64,000 nucleotides of DNA. Source: Nocardia africana NBRC 100379. GTDB taxonomy: Bacteria > Actinomycetota > Actinomycetes > Mycobacteriales > Mycobacteriaceae. The notes under the pieces are model-generated. The model was not told the origin of the DNA and did not search any database. It saw only the letters and a list, made by a program, of their open reading frames with translations. Position 1 is the stretch's first letter. Every line of letters starts with the position of its first letter. This document shows positions 18,922 through 28,900 of the stretch, one piece after another. The position numbers and the translations under genes are program-made. The stretch lies in contig NZ_BDAV01000022.1 in assembly GCF_001612635.1 (NCBI RefSeq), positions 34,199 through 98,198 on the forward strand, in the 5' to 3' direction.

Positions 18922-19173
18922 TTACGCCTGCCGCCGGAGAGGTTGCGGATCCAGGAACAATCGTTCGTTCGGTAAGCGCTTGTCGGGCAGCGCTTCATCG
19001 ATTCTGTGCGGGAACACTTCGACCGCACACCACCGCTTCCGGCGGCAATCATGAATCAAGTTGACCGCCGCCGCGAGTGTTGCGCGGTAGTCGAAGGCCG
19101 TTCTGCCCAACCAGATTCGCACATGCACGTCACCCCGGGGCAACAGCCGAGGGTGCTCGGCGAGGGTCAGCAA
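18922..19173 (-). CDS. hypothetical protein, coupled to the DUF3263-like gene
   Basis: This 83-aa frame begins with TTG at 19173 and overlaps the stop of the preceding DUF3263-like gene by 7 bp. It contains VRIWLGRTAFDYRATLAAAVNLIHDCRRKRWCAVEVFPHRIDEALP and is rich in Arg. I do not recognise the family. The tight overlap and plausible composition suggest a real small gene, but the TTG start and opposite-strand location just after the PknK-like gene leave doubt. Confidence 0.45.
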   Translation of the reverse strand: MLTLAEHPRLLPRGDVHVRIWLGRTAFDYRATLAAAVNLIHDCRRKRWCAVEVFPHRIDEALPDKRLPNERLFLDPQPLRRQA

Positions 19174-19601
19174 CGCCCGGTCCCGCTCGCGACGTCACCA
19201 TCGACACGCCACGCCGACAACAGCGCGTCCGCCAACCTCCGCTCGAGCCGGCGCTCCTCCGAGTTGCCGGATCGTCCGGACTTCAGCCCTTCGATCACCA
19301 GCTCGAGGAACCGCCGCCTGTCGACACCGAACGTCACGAGAAGATCCTCCGAACTCGCACCCCCGAACGGCGCCCAGCGAATCGCGAATTCGATCGTCGC
19401 CTTCGTATCCGCGCCGATAGCGCGGCCGGAGGCGAGAAAATCCCATTGACTCAGCGCCGAGCGGACCCAGAACGAGTCGTAATCCCTGTTCGCTCGCGAC
19501 GTCGCCTCCCGGGCCCCCGCTCGCGGCGGTTGGGGCGGATGGGACCCGCGCGCACCGCGGATCCCGACGGAACGACTGCGCTGTCGCTGCTGTGCATTCA
19601 T
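19167..19601 (-). CDS. DUF3263-like protein
   Basis: This 144-aa protein has a C-terminal segment matching the pattern of DUF3263, an uncharacterised family common in mycolata. The pattern is IEFAIRWAPFGGASSEDLLVTFGVDRRRFLELVIEGLKS, then an Arg-rich tail. That family has a helix-turn-helix-like FG.....RYYQ.L motif and is suspected to bind DNA. The first 45 residues are basic and disordered. It may share an mRNA with the 83-codon frame at 18922. It is convergent with the PknK-like gene. Confidence 0.6.
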   Translation of the reverse strand: MNAQQRQRSRSVGIRGARGSHPPQPPRAGAREATSRANRDYDSFWVRSALSQWDFLASGRAIGADTKATIEFAIRWAPFGGASSEDLLVTFGVDRRRFLELVIEGLKSGRSGNSEERRLERRLADALLSAWRVDGDVASGTGRC

Positions 19602-19790
19602 GGCGTCCCCGAGCGGTAGTGGTCGATTTGTCCCACCCAGCCTCGTTCGAGAACGCGCGATCGGCGACGGGAAATCTACCTACACCCGTACCTGTTTTTC
19701 GCGGCTGGGTACCTCCTGTCGCCGCCGCACCTTGTTACCCCGAAGCACCGGAAGCCGGTCGGCGTGATCCGGACGTGGACCGCCCTAGCT

Positions 19791-19808
19791 CTAGATAGAT
19801 TGATCTAG
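19791..19808. promoter_or_regulatory. TetR-type operator, copy 7 (perfect)
   Basis: A perfect CTAGATAGATTGATCTAG lies 55 bp upstream of the VOC protein start at 19863, where it would overlap the core promoter. Confidence 0.8.
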
Positions 19809-19862
19809 TATCCTCGGCACATCGTCAGATACGCGAAGCCGGAAGTTGAAAGGCCAACCAGA

Positions 19863-20378
19863 ATGATCAAAATCGAGCGGGTCGCGCACGTCGTCATCAA
19901 GGTCCGCAGCCTGGAGAAGTCGCTCGACTTCTACACGCGGATCCTCGGGCTGAAGGTCATGGGCAGAATCGATCCGAGTGTCGTCTTTCTGTCCACGGGA
20001 CGCGACCACCACGAACTCGGCATCGCCGAACTCGGCACCGAAGCTCCCGGCGGGACCTTCTATCAGGTCGGAATGGAGCATTTCGCGTTCAAGCTTCGCA
20101 ACGAAGCCGATCTGATCGAAGCGTATGAAACCCTGGTGCGGGAGAACGTCGAGATCGCCTACACGGTCAATCACGGGGTGACCAAGAGCGTCTACTTCCT
20201 CGACCCCGACGGCAACGAGCTCGAAGTGTACGCGGACAACTCCCCCGAGGAAGTCGCCAGTTTCGAGAACCCGTACGGCGGAATGGAGAAACTCGCCTTC
20301 GCCACCGACAAGCCGTCGCTGATGGATTCGATCATCAAAGCCCAGCAGTCGATGGCACCCGCGGGCGCAGCCGAATGA
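19863..20378 (+). CDS. VOC-family protein (glyoxalase/extradiol dioxygenase fold)
   Basis: This 171-aa protein has paired beta-alpha-beta-beta-beta modules typical of the vicinal oxygen chelate superfamily. It begins IERVAHVVIKVRSLEKSLDFYTRILGLKV and has a second half with FYQVGMEHFAFKLR and YFLDPDGNELEVYAD. Candidate metal ligands are His9, a His in GMEHFAF and Glu in GNELEVY. The fold serves lyases, epimerases and dioxygenases. It is monocistronic behind a perfect operator copy, which ties it to the island regulon. An aromatic-ring or methylmalonyl-CoA type chemistry is possible but unproven. Confidence 0.87.
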   Translation: MIKIERVAHVVIKVRSLEKSLDFYTRILGLKVMGRIDPSVVFLSTGRDHHELGIAELGTEAPGGTFYQVGMEHFAFKLRNEADLIEAYETLVRENVEIAYTVNHGVTKSVYFLDPDGNELEVYADNSPEEVASFENPYGGMEKLAFATDKPSLMDSIIKAQQSMAPAGAAE

Positions 20379-20412
20379 CTCGGCGGCACATCGCCGAATC
20401 CGCTTGACACCG

Positions 20413-20482
20413 TCCACGGGTGGGGTTCGTTTCGTGCGAACGTGTTTCGACGCCGTCTCGGATCATGGATCCCACCCGTGGA
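20413..20482. repeat. 12-bp inverted repeat with long loop
   Basis: TCCACGGGTGGG at 20413-20424 is the exact inverse of CCCACCCGTGGA at 20471-20482, separated by 46 bp. It follows the VOC gene and precedes the end of the convergent MDR gene. It could form a large stem-loop terminator, but no U-tract is present. Confidence 0.45.
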
Positions 20483-20617
20483 ACGCGACGACGGCCGGCA
20501 CCGCGGGCGCTGTCGTCGATCAGGGCTGCGGCGACACCGTGGCATCGTGCCGCGGAAACGACGCGGCCGCCCGACCGCCCCTTGCCCACCGCAGGTCCAC
20601 ACCGTCCTGGTTTGTCG

Positions 20618-21613
20618 TCATGGCATCAGGATGAGACGCCCACGGACGCCGCCCTTTTCGACACGATGGTGTGCTTCGGCTGCTCGCGCCAGGGGCATCG
20701 TGTCGGCGATCCGTGCGGTCAGTGTTCGGTCGGCGAGCTTCTGGTTGAGCACGGTCGCGGCGGCGGCCAGGTCGGTGACGGCGGCGTTGCTGATCGCGAA
20801 CCCGGCCACGGTGACGTCGTGGGTGTAGACGCGGGCGACGGGGAGCGGCACCCGCGCCTGTGGGCCGGCTGCGGTCAGCAGGAGCCGGCCCCCGCGGGCC
20901 AGCAAGGCGACCGCGACGTCGATGTCGTGGTGGCCCGAGGTGTCCCAGTACACGTCCAGCCCGTCGGGCGCCGCCGCCCGGATCTGCTCGACCATGCCGG
21001 GGTCCCGGTAGTCGACCACCACGGCGGCCCCCGCCTCCCGGGCACGCGCGAGCCCGTTCCCGGAGGCGGACGCGATCACCCGGGCGCCGGCCGCGCACGC
21101 GAGGCGGACCGCGGCATCGCCGACGTTTCCGGCGCCGCCGCCGATATATACGGCGTCTCCGAGCCCGAGCCGAGCGTGCCGGAACAGCCCCAGCCATGCA
21201 GTGGCGGCCGGATGCGCGACGCCGACCACCCGAACCGGATCCACCCCGTCGGGCAGGGGGTACAGCCGGTCGGCCGGGACAACCGCGTACTGCGCGAACG
21301 AGCCCTGCCGGCCACCGTGGCCCAGACTGTTGCGCCACACCGCGTCCCCGACCACATGACCAGCGACACCCTCGCCGACCGCCGCGACGTTGCCGACCAG
21401 GTCGCGGCCGACGATGAACGGGAAGGGTGTCGGCGTCGCATACGCCCCCGACCGCACGTACGTGTCCACCGGGTCGACCGTGACCGTGTGGACGGCCACC
21501 AGCACATCGGTGGGTCCGATCCGCGGAACGGGCAACGGTCCGTAGTGGATCGCATCGGCCGGGCCGAGCGCCTCCACGTAGGCCGCGTCCATCACCTCCG
21601 GTATCCCGGCCAT
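20618..21613 (-). CDS. MDR-family NADPH:quinone reductase-like protein
   Basis: This 331-aa zinc-independent medium-chain dehydrogenase/reductase has VDPVDTYVRSGAY near the N-terminus, a nucleotide-binding IGGGAGNVGDAAVRLACAAGARV motif around residue 155, and a normal C-terminal catalytic-domain closure. AAGGAGG precedes the ATG at 21613. It lies 57 bp downstream of the PNPOx-like gene and probably shares its transcript. The likely role is reduction of quinones or activated alkenes. No regional operator precedes it. Confidence 0.87.
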   Translation of the reverse strand: MAGIPEVMDAAYVEALGPADAIHYGPLPVPRIGPTDVLVAVHTVTVDPVDTYVRSGAYATPTPFPFIVGRDLVGNVAAVGEGVAGHVVGDAVWRNSLGHGGRQGSFAQYAVVPADRLYPLPDGVDPVRVVGVAHPAATAWLGLFRHARLGLGDAVYIGGGAGNVGDAAVRLACAAGARVIASASGNGLARAREAGAAVVVDYRDPGMVEQIRAAAPDGLDVYWDTSGHHDIDVAVALLARGGRLLLTAAGPQARVPLPVARVYTHDVTVAGFAISNAAVTDLAAAATVLNQKLADRTLTARIADTMPLARAAEAHHRVEKGGVRGRLILMP

Positions 21614-21670
21614 CGCGCCTGCCTCCTTTCGGCCGATCAGGCGCCGCCACGCCGGTCACGGCCTCCGGAC

Positions 21671-22126
21671 TTACTCGATCCCGTATGTTGCGGCCCAGGC
21701 CGCCCGCAGCTCGGACTCCGTGGCATGCCCGAACTGGTAGGCCGGCGAATCCACCGGCAGGGCGCGGTCGACGGTCACCAGTACTGCTTCGATCGCGGGA
21801 TATCCCGGCCCCTGGGTGGCGAGCAACCAGTCGTGAATCCACTCGAACACCGCGCTGCCGGGACCGTGGAATTCGGCGGTTCCCTTGAACCGGTACCCGC
21901 GTCGTTTGAGGAAGTCGACGACGTTGATCTCCAGTCGGGGATCACGCCGCAAGTTGGCGACCGTGCCCGGCGATGCCTGATTCAGGAACACCAGATGATC
22001 GTCGTCGTACACCCGCACGGTCCCCTTCGGGGAAAGGTTCGGTGATCCGTCCGCGCACACCGTGGCGACGAACCCCAGTTTGGCGCTGTCCACGATCGAG
22101 CGCATGTCCTCGTCGATGACACCCAT
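21671..22126 (-). CDS. pyridoxamine 5'-phosphate oxidase-like flavin protein
   Basis: This 151-aa protein has the split-barrel FMN-binding fold. Residues 15-40 read AKLGFVATVCADGSPNLSPKGTVRVYDDDHLVFLN, the usual opening of the PNPOx-like/general stress protein group, and a later segment is RDPRLEINVVDFLKRRGYRFKGTAEF. Such proteins bind FMN or F420 and often act as small oxidoreductases. It is the first gene of a probable two-gene operon with the MDR reductase. The exact substrate is unclear. Confidence 0.85.
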   Translation of the reverse strand: MGVIDEDMRSIVDSAKLGFVATVCADGSPNLSPKGTVRVYDDDHLVFLNQASPGTVANLRRDPRLEINVVDFLKRRGYRFKGTAEFHGPGSAVFEWIHDWLLATQGPGYPAIEAVLVTVDRALPVDSPAYQFGHATESELRAAWAATYGIE

Positions 22127-22232
22127 GACCCCCGCCTACCCCCGGACCTCCCGGCGAATCATTCGTCACCTACGCACAGTTGTGGCACTGGACCTGACTC
22201 TCCTGAAACCGCCGGACTCGACCTCCGCACCG

Positions 22233-22928
22233 TCAGCGGGCGTGCTCGGATCCGATAAGGGCGTGATTGGCGGTGATGTCCGCTATCGCGTCGCCACGGT
22301 CGCACAGATCATCGGCCAGACGGCATCGGAGGGCAGTGGGCAGCGCGGGGGCGAAGGTTTTGAAATAGGCCCGCAGCCAGTCGGGTCGAGCGATCAGGAA
22401 TGGCAGATCTGTTGTCATCATGTTGCGGGCCACGATCATCGGCCAGGGCGTGTCCAGGGGGTGAAAGTCGTGATTCCACAGCCCGGGATGTGTGCAGCCG
22501 GGGTAGAACTGCCCCAGCATGAACCCCTGCTCGACGAACTGGGTCTTGCGGGCAGCGTGGACCTCGTCGATGACGGTGTGATCGGAAAGCTCCTCGACGA
22601 CCGTGATCAGTGCGTGCGGGCGCTTCCAATCCGAGATCGTGGTGAGGTGGACGAACAGGTCGTACATATCGTTGACCAGAAGGTCGAGTGCCGGTGCGTC
22701 GACATCACCGTCCACGAAGGTCGCCCATAACAGGCACTTGGTGATTGCCTGGCTGATGAACGGGCACACGGCGCCCGGTCTGCCGAGGTCGTCGTGCGGT
22801 TGAGTGAGATACTCGCGAGACCATTGCGTCAACCGCGCCGCGCGGGGCTCCGGCCGTTCCGGGTCGAACAGGTTGAGCCATTCGGCGCCGGAACGCGGTC
22901 CGGTCAGTGTGGTGATCGGCGTGGTCAT
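22233..22928 (-). CDS. DUF6875-type protein coupled to the NRPS
   Basis: This 231-aa protein starts at ATG 22928 and overlaps the NRPS stop codon by 4 bp (ATGA), showing translational coupling. Recognisable features are LGRPGAVCPFISQAITKCLLWATF, a repeated Trp/His-rich centre (GCTHPGLWNHDFHPLDTPWP), and RNMMTTDLPFL. The GRPGAVCPF motif is typical of proteins now grouped as DUF6875 in actinobacterial biosynthetic clusters. I give this family name from memory of the motif. The conserved Cys and His residues suggest a metal or cofactor site. I infer that it modifies or releases the NRPS product. Confidence 0.7.
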   Translation of the reverse strand: MTTPITTLTGPRSGAEWLNLFDPERPEPRAARLTQWSREYLTQPHDDLGRPGAVCPFISQAITKCLLWATFVDGDVDAPALDLLVNDMYDLFVHLTTISDWKRPHALITVVEELSDHTVIDEVHAARKTQFVEQGFMLGQFYPGCTHPGLWNHDFHPLDTPWPMIVARNMMTTDLPFLIARPDWLRAYFKTFAPALPTALRCRLADDLCDRGDAIADITANHALIGSEHAR

Positions 22929-25900
22929 GGTGCCTCCCCGGGGTCGAGGCCATCTGGACGATGTGCGTGGCGCGGCATGTGCATCCGTAGCCGCGGCCCG
23001 ATGAATTCCAAGGCTGCGGCACTTGTCATTTCGTCGTGGTCGGCGGGGACGCGCAGTGTGGTGATGGTTCCTTCGATGAAGGGCCGCCACGAATTCACGC
23101 CGAGATCTGCGTCCGATCCCCTTGCGGCACCGAAATACAGAAGATCGCCGGGGAAACGCGCCGGACTGTAGCGCCGGGCCATCTCGATCGCGCGCACACC
23201 GGCGCGACACAGCCTTGCACGATGGCGGTCATCCAGCGATTCGGCCGGTAGTGCGAACCGGTTCAGCAGGCGCCGTATTCGCGCGGCGTCCGCTGCGTCG
23301 TCCGCGAAGGCCTCGTCGGTCAGCACCGCACTGTCCAACATCGCGAGGAGCGCAACGGGTTGGCCCTCGGCCCGTAACCGGACGGCGATCGCATGGGCTA
23401 TCGAACCGCCGACCGACCAGCCCAGCACGCTGTACGGCCCACGGGGCTGGTGTGCCCGAATCTCGGTCAGATAATGGTCGGCGAGCTGTTCGATGGAGTC
23501 GAATTCCGCAGCAGGATCGGCGATGTGGGGCAGTTGCAGTCCGTAGATCGGTGTCTCGGGGTCGAGGTGAGCGGTCAAGCCGGCGAACGACCACGAGAGA
23601 CCGATCGCGGAGTGGATACACCACAACGCCGGTTGTGTCCCGGTCGCACGGATCGGCAGGACGGTCCGCAGTGCGGCATCCGGGTCGGTCGCGTCCGGTG
23701 CGGCCACACCTCGATCGAGAAGTGCGGCAAGCGTTTCGGGTGTGGAATGGGTGTAGATATCCCGCACGGTGATCGGCGTCGCGGTTCGCGCGCGTAGGCG
23801 CCCGGCGAGTTCGGCGGCGGTGAGCGAATGTAAGCCGAGCGCGAAGAGGTTGTCGTTCGCGGCGACGTCGTCGACGCCGAGCAGCTCGGTGACGGTCCGC
23901 ACGACAAGTTTCTCGGAATCGCCGGCGGCGGGCCGGCGCGCCGACGCGGGTGCGGGTGCGGGCAAGGCAGCGCGGTCCAATTTGCCGGCCTGATTGGTCG
24001 GCAAGGCGGAAACCACGCACGCATTGGCGGGAACGAGGTGGCTCGGTAGCAACTCGCGGACCCGGGCGAGCACGTCGTCCGTATCGACCGCGCCGTTTTC
24101 GGGGACCAGATACGCGACCATTCGCGCGTCGGGGAGCCCCTGGTGGTACACCGCGACCGCCGCGCGCGAAACCTGCGGGTGGTCGGCGAGGAGGGATTCG
24201 ATCTCTCCCGGCTCGATGCGGTGCCCGCGCAGGTTGATCTGATTGTCGACCCGTCCGTGGTACTCCAATCTCCCGTCCTGCCACCGGCATACGAGATCAC
24301 CCGTTCGATACATGCGGCTGCCCGGCGGGCCGTAGGGATTGGCGACGAAGCGTGCGGCCGTGGCGGCGGCGTCGCCGTGGTAGCCGCGGGCGAGGCTGGG
24401 GCCGGCCAGATACAGCTCTCCGGGCACATCGGGCGGGCGCAGAGCGAGCCACCTGTCCAGTGGCAGGACGCTGACGCCGGGTATGGGTGCCCCGATGGAC
24501 ACCGGCCCGCCCGGTGTGAGCGGATCGGTCTGTGTGGACACCACGGTCGCTTCCGTCGGTCCATAGCTGTTGATCAGTCGGCGTCGCGGGTGTGCCCACC
24601 GGGTGATCATCCGTGTGTCGACCGGCTCGCCGCCGGTGACCACCGTTCGGAGATCTGTCAGTTGTCCGGCGTCGAGACTGGACAGCACGACAGGCGAGGA
24701 CAGGTAGTGGGTCACGCGTTCGCGCGCGAGGAGCCGGGTCAGCTCGGCGCCGCCGACCATGCCGGGCGGAACGACGATCAGGGTTGCGCCGCAACTGAAT
24801 CCGGCGAACAGCTCGAGCAACGAGGCGTCGAAGACGGGTGCGTGCGCGTGCGCTATCCGTGCCTCGGCTCCGACGCGATAGCGGTCGATCAGGTGTGCGG
24901 TCAGGGCCGCGAGCCCGCGGTGGGTGACGGTGACCCCCTTCGGTCGTCCGGTGGTGCCCGACGTGAATGTCACGTAGGCGGGATGATCGGCGTGCAGTGG
25001 CACCGTGCGTTCGGCGTCGGTCACCACGCCCGAGGACCGGACGGCGATACGCGCGCTGGTCTCGGGATCGTCGAGAACCACCCAGCCGCCGACGGGTTGC
25101 GGCAGAACCGCGGCATGGCGCGCGAACGTGACCCCGGATACCGGTCGGGCGTCGCCCATCACCGTCGCGATCCGTCCGCGGGGCTGGCCGGGGTCGATCA
25201 TCAGCGTTGCGGCCCCCGTCATCGTGACGGCCCACCAGGCGAGGACCGATTCGAGGCTGCGGGGGATCGCGATGGCGGCGATCTGCTCGGGCCCCACGCC
25301 GAGTTCGATCAGCTCGCGCGCCAAGCGGGCTGCCCGCGATTCCAGGGCGCGGTAGGACAGAGCGCGGTCGCCATCTCGAATCGCGAGTCCGTCGGGGTTT
25401 CGGTGGGCGCCGGCGGCGAGCAGTTCGGGCAGCGTTCGGACGGGAGGCGGCGGATCGGGTGGTGTGACCGGCGGCGCGGCCGGTGCGAGGTGGCTGAGCT
25501 CCGTGTCCGGGTCTTCGGCCAGCGTCGTGGCCAGCGTCGAGAACACACGGGCGTACGCCTCGGCGGTGCGTCGGCTGAAAAGGTCTGTGGCGTAGCCGAA
25601 TCGGGCGTCGACGCCGATGAGAGTCCCGGCGGAGTCGCGCCGCTGGGTCAGGGTGACGTCGAGGTCGAACCGCGCGACGGACAATTCGAGGGGAACCTCC
25701 GTGAGCCGCAGCCCGGGAAGCGTGGGGTGCTCGCCGACGGCCGTTTCCACGATCAGCATCGTCTGCGCCGGCGGCACATCGGACGCGCCGATCGCCGCGA
25801 CGACTTGTTCGTACGGAACGTCGGATTGCGCGAATGCGGCGACGTCGAAATCCCGGACTCGCGACAGTATTCGGCGAAAACTATCGGAGGGATTCACCTG

Positions 25901-28900
25901 CGCGCGCAACAGAATCGTGTTGACGAACATGCCCACCAGTGCGTCGAGCCGGCGATCGCCACGACCGCTGGTCGGTGTGGCCACGACGGTGTCCCCGCCG
26001 CCGGACAGGCGCTGCAGCCACACCGCGGTCAATGCCTGGTAGGCCATGAAATCTGTCGCGCCGACGGCGTGCGCGATGCGGCACAGTCGCTGACACGACA
26101 CCGGGTCCACCGGGACCGTGATGTGATCACCGCGAGCGGTGCGGCGGATCGCCCCGGGACGGGACACCGGCACGCGCTCCGGGGTCAGGTCCGCCAGCCG
26201 CTGCTGCCAGCCCCGGATCTGCTCCGCGCCAGAGGAATCGGGGTTCGCCGTATCGCCGAGGACATCTGTGTGCCATAGGGCGTAGTCGGCATAGGTGACC
26301 GGTAGCGGAGACCATCCGGGCGGGTTCCCGGCACTGCGAGCGGCGTATGCGGCGCAGAGATCGCGGGCCAGCGGTCCCATCGACCAACCGTCGGCCACCA
26401 GGTGATGCAGGACGAGCACCAGCACGTGCGCGGAGGGCGCCGACCGCAGCAGCCCGACCCGGAAACACGGCTCGACGTCAGCGTGGAAACCCGCCGACGC
26501 CAGGGCCTCGAGCCGTGCGTCGAGTGCCTCCGGTTCGATCGGCTGAGCAGACAGGTCGAGCTGAATCTCGTCTACCGGCAGGACACGTTGGGTCGGCCCG
26601 TGCGCATCGGCGGGGAACACCGTTCGTAGCGGTTCGTGTCGTTCCAGCACATCGCGCAGCGCATCGGTCAGCGCGCCGGTGTCGAGCGGGCCGTCCAGCC
26701 GGACCGCGAACGGCATGTTGTACGCGGGGCTGTCCGGATCCAGTTGGTTGGCGATCCACAATCGTCGCTGCGCGGGCGCGAGCGGGATGCGTCCCGGGCG
26801 TGGATCATCTCGCCGGGTGAGTTGTACGAGCGCAGAGCCCTCGGATCCCTCATCGATACGACGTGCCAAGGCAGCGACGGTCGGATGCTCGAAAACGTCA
26901 CGCACCCCGATCACCGCACCGGTGGATTCGGACAGCCGGGACGCGAGTTGCGTAGCGGCCAGTGAGTGGCCGCCCAGGGCGAAGAAATCGTCGTCGAGAC
27001 CTGCCCGTGCGATGCCGAGTAGCTGCGCGACCGTGGACGCGACCACCTCCTCGGTGGGGGTTTGTGGCGCCCGGTGGCGCGCCGGGGTCAGCGCCGGAGC
27101 GGGCAGCGCCGCGCGATCGAGTTTGCCGTTGGCGGTCCGCGGCAGTTCCGGCAGCACGATCGCTGTGGTCGGTACGAGCGGTTGCGGCAACACCCGCCGT
27201 ACGCGCGAGAGCACCGAATCGGCGGCGAGTTCGGCGCCGGCGGGAACGAGGTAGGCGACGAGCACGTCACCCGAGGGACCGGGATGGATCGCCACCGCCG
27301 CGCGGGCGACCTGGGGATCGTCCGCCAACGCGGATTCGATCTCGTGCGGCTCCACCCGGATACCCCGCAGGCTGATCTGGCTGTCACCACGGCCGAGGTA
27401 GTCGAAAGCCCCGTCGAGGCGCCGCCGTGCCAGATCGCCCGTGCGATACATCCGGCTACCGGCGGGACCATAGGGATCGGCGACGAAATGGATGGCGGTC
27501 AGGGCCGGGGAGCGGTGATAGCCACGGGCGATGCCCGGACCGGACACATACAGTTCACCGCTTGCTTCGCGCGGCTGCCGCCGCAGCCGCCGGTCCAGCA
27601 CGACCACTTCCGCACCGGCGGCCGGGGTGCCGATCGTGATCGGCCCCTCGACGCCGAGCGGTTCGGTCTGGGTGGCGATCACGGTGGTTTCGGTCGGGCC
27701 GTAGCTGTTGATCAGCCGGTGGCGTGCGCTCCACGCCGCCGCGATGGTTCGCGGGCACGCTTCGGCGCCGGTGACGACCGTCTCCAACTCGGGCAGCGCG
27801 GCCGGATCCAGTGTGGCGAGGACCGCCGGGGTGGACAGGTAATGGGTTATCCGCCGGTCCGAGAGCAGCCGGGTGAGCGCGCTGCCGCCGATGACGCCGG
27901 GCGGGCAGACGACCATGGTGGCACCGGCGCCGAACGCGGCGAGCAGTTCCAGCAGTGCCGCGTCGAAGCCGGGAGCGTGCGCCAGCAGCACGCGGGAACT
28001 CGGCCGCACCCGATAGTGCGCCACCACGTAGCGCGTCAGATTCGCCAGTCCGCGGTGGGTGACCGGCACGCCTTTGGGCGAGCCGGTGGTCCCGGATGTG
28101 TAGATCAGGTAGGCGGGGTGTGCGCTGTGCAACGGACGGGTCCGCTCCGAATCGAGAACCGGCGAGGCCGGACGCGCGCTTACCCGGGTGCGCGTTTCCG
28201 GGTCGTCCACGACGAGCCACCGGAGCCCGCCGGATCGCCTACCGGCGTCGTCGCCGACGGTGAGCCCGGCTACCGGACGAGCGTCGGCGAGCATCCGCGC
28301 GACCCGTTCATCCGGGGTGGCGGGGTCGATCGGCATCCACGTCGCGCCGGTCTTGGCGACGGCCCAGAACGCGAGCACCGAAGCGAGCGACCGATCGATG
28401 AGCACCGCCACCACAGTTTCGGGGCCCGCCCCCGCGGCGATGAGTTCACGGGCCCATTGCGAGGACCGGGCATCGAGTTCGGCGTAGGAGCACCGGACCC
28501 CGTCTTCCTCGACCGCGGTCGCGCGTGCGTGTGCCGCGCCTTCCGCGAGAATGTCGGGAAGTACCGCAGCAGAGGATGTTTCGTCGTGCTCGATCGCGCG
28601 ATCGAGGAGATTCGCCTCGTCCGTGGGCGTCAGCAACGGCAGGGCGCACACCAGCGTATCGGGCTCGGCGGCCACGACCGCATTCAACAGGGTCAGGAGC
28701 CGCGCATGGTGGTCGGTCACGACGGCGTCGGTGTAGAGGGCCGGATTCCCCGACAGGTCGATGCCCAAGGGGGCGTGTGCGCCGAATCGGTAGACATGCA
28801 ATGCCACGTCTTCGACACCACCTGCAGGCAGCACCTTCACACTGACGGGCTCGCCACCGAACCGCAGCGATTCATCGCCGAGCATCAGGTTGATCACCGG

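Noticed and set aside
24143..26278. 711-codon plus-strand frame opposite the NRPS
   Set aside because: Antisense shadow of the C2-A2 region; no recognisable motif and no RBS.
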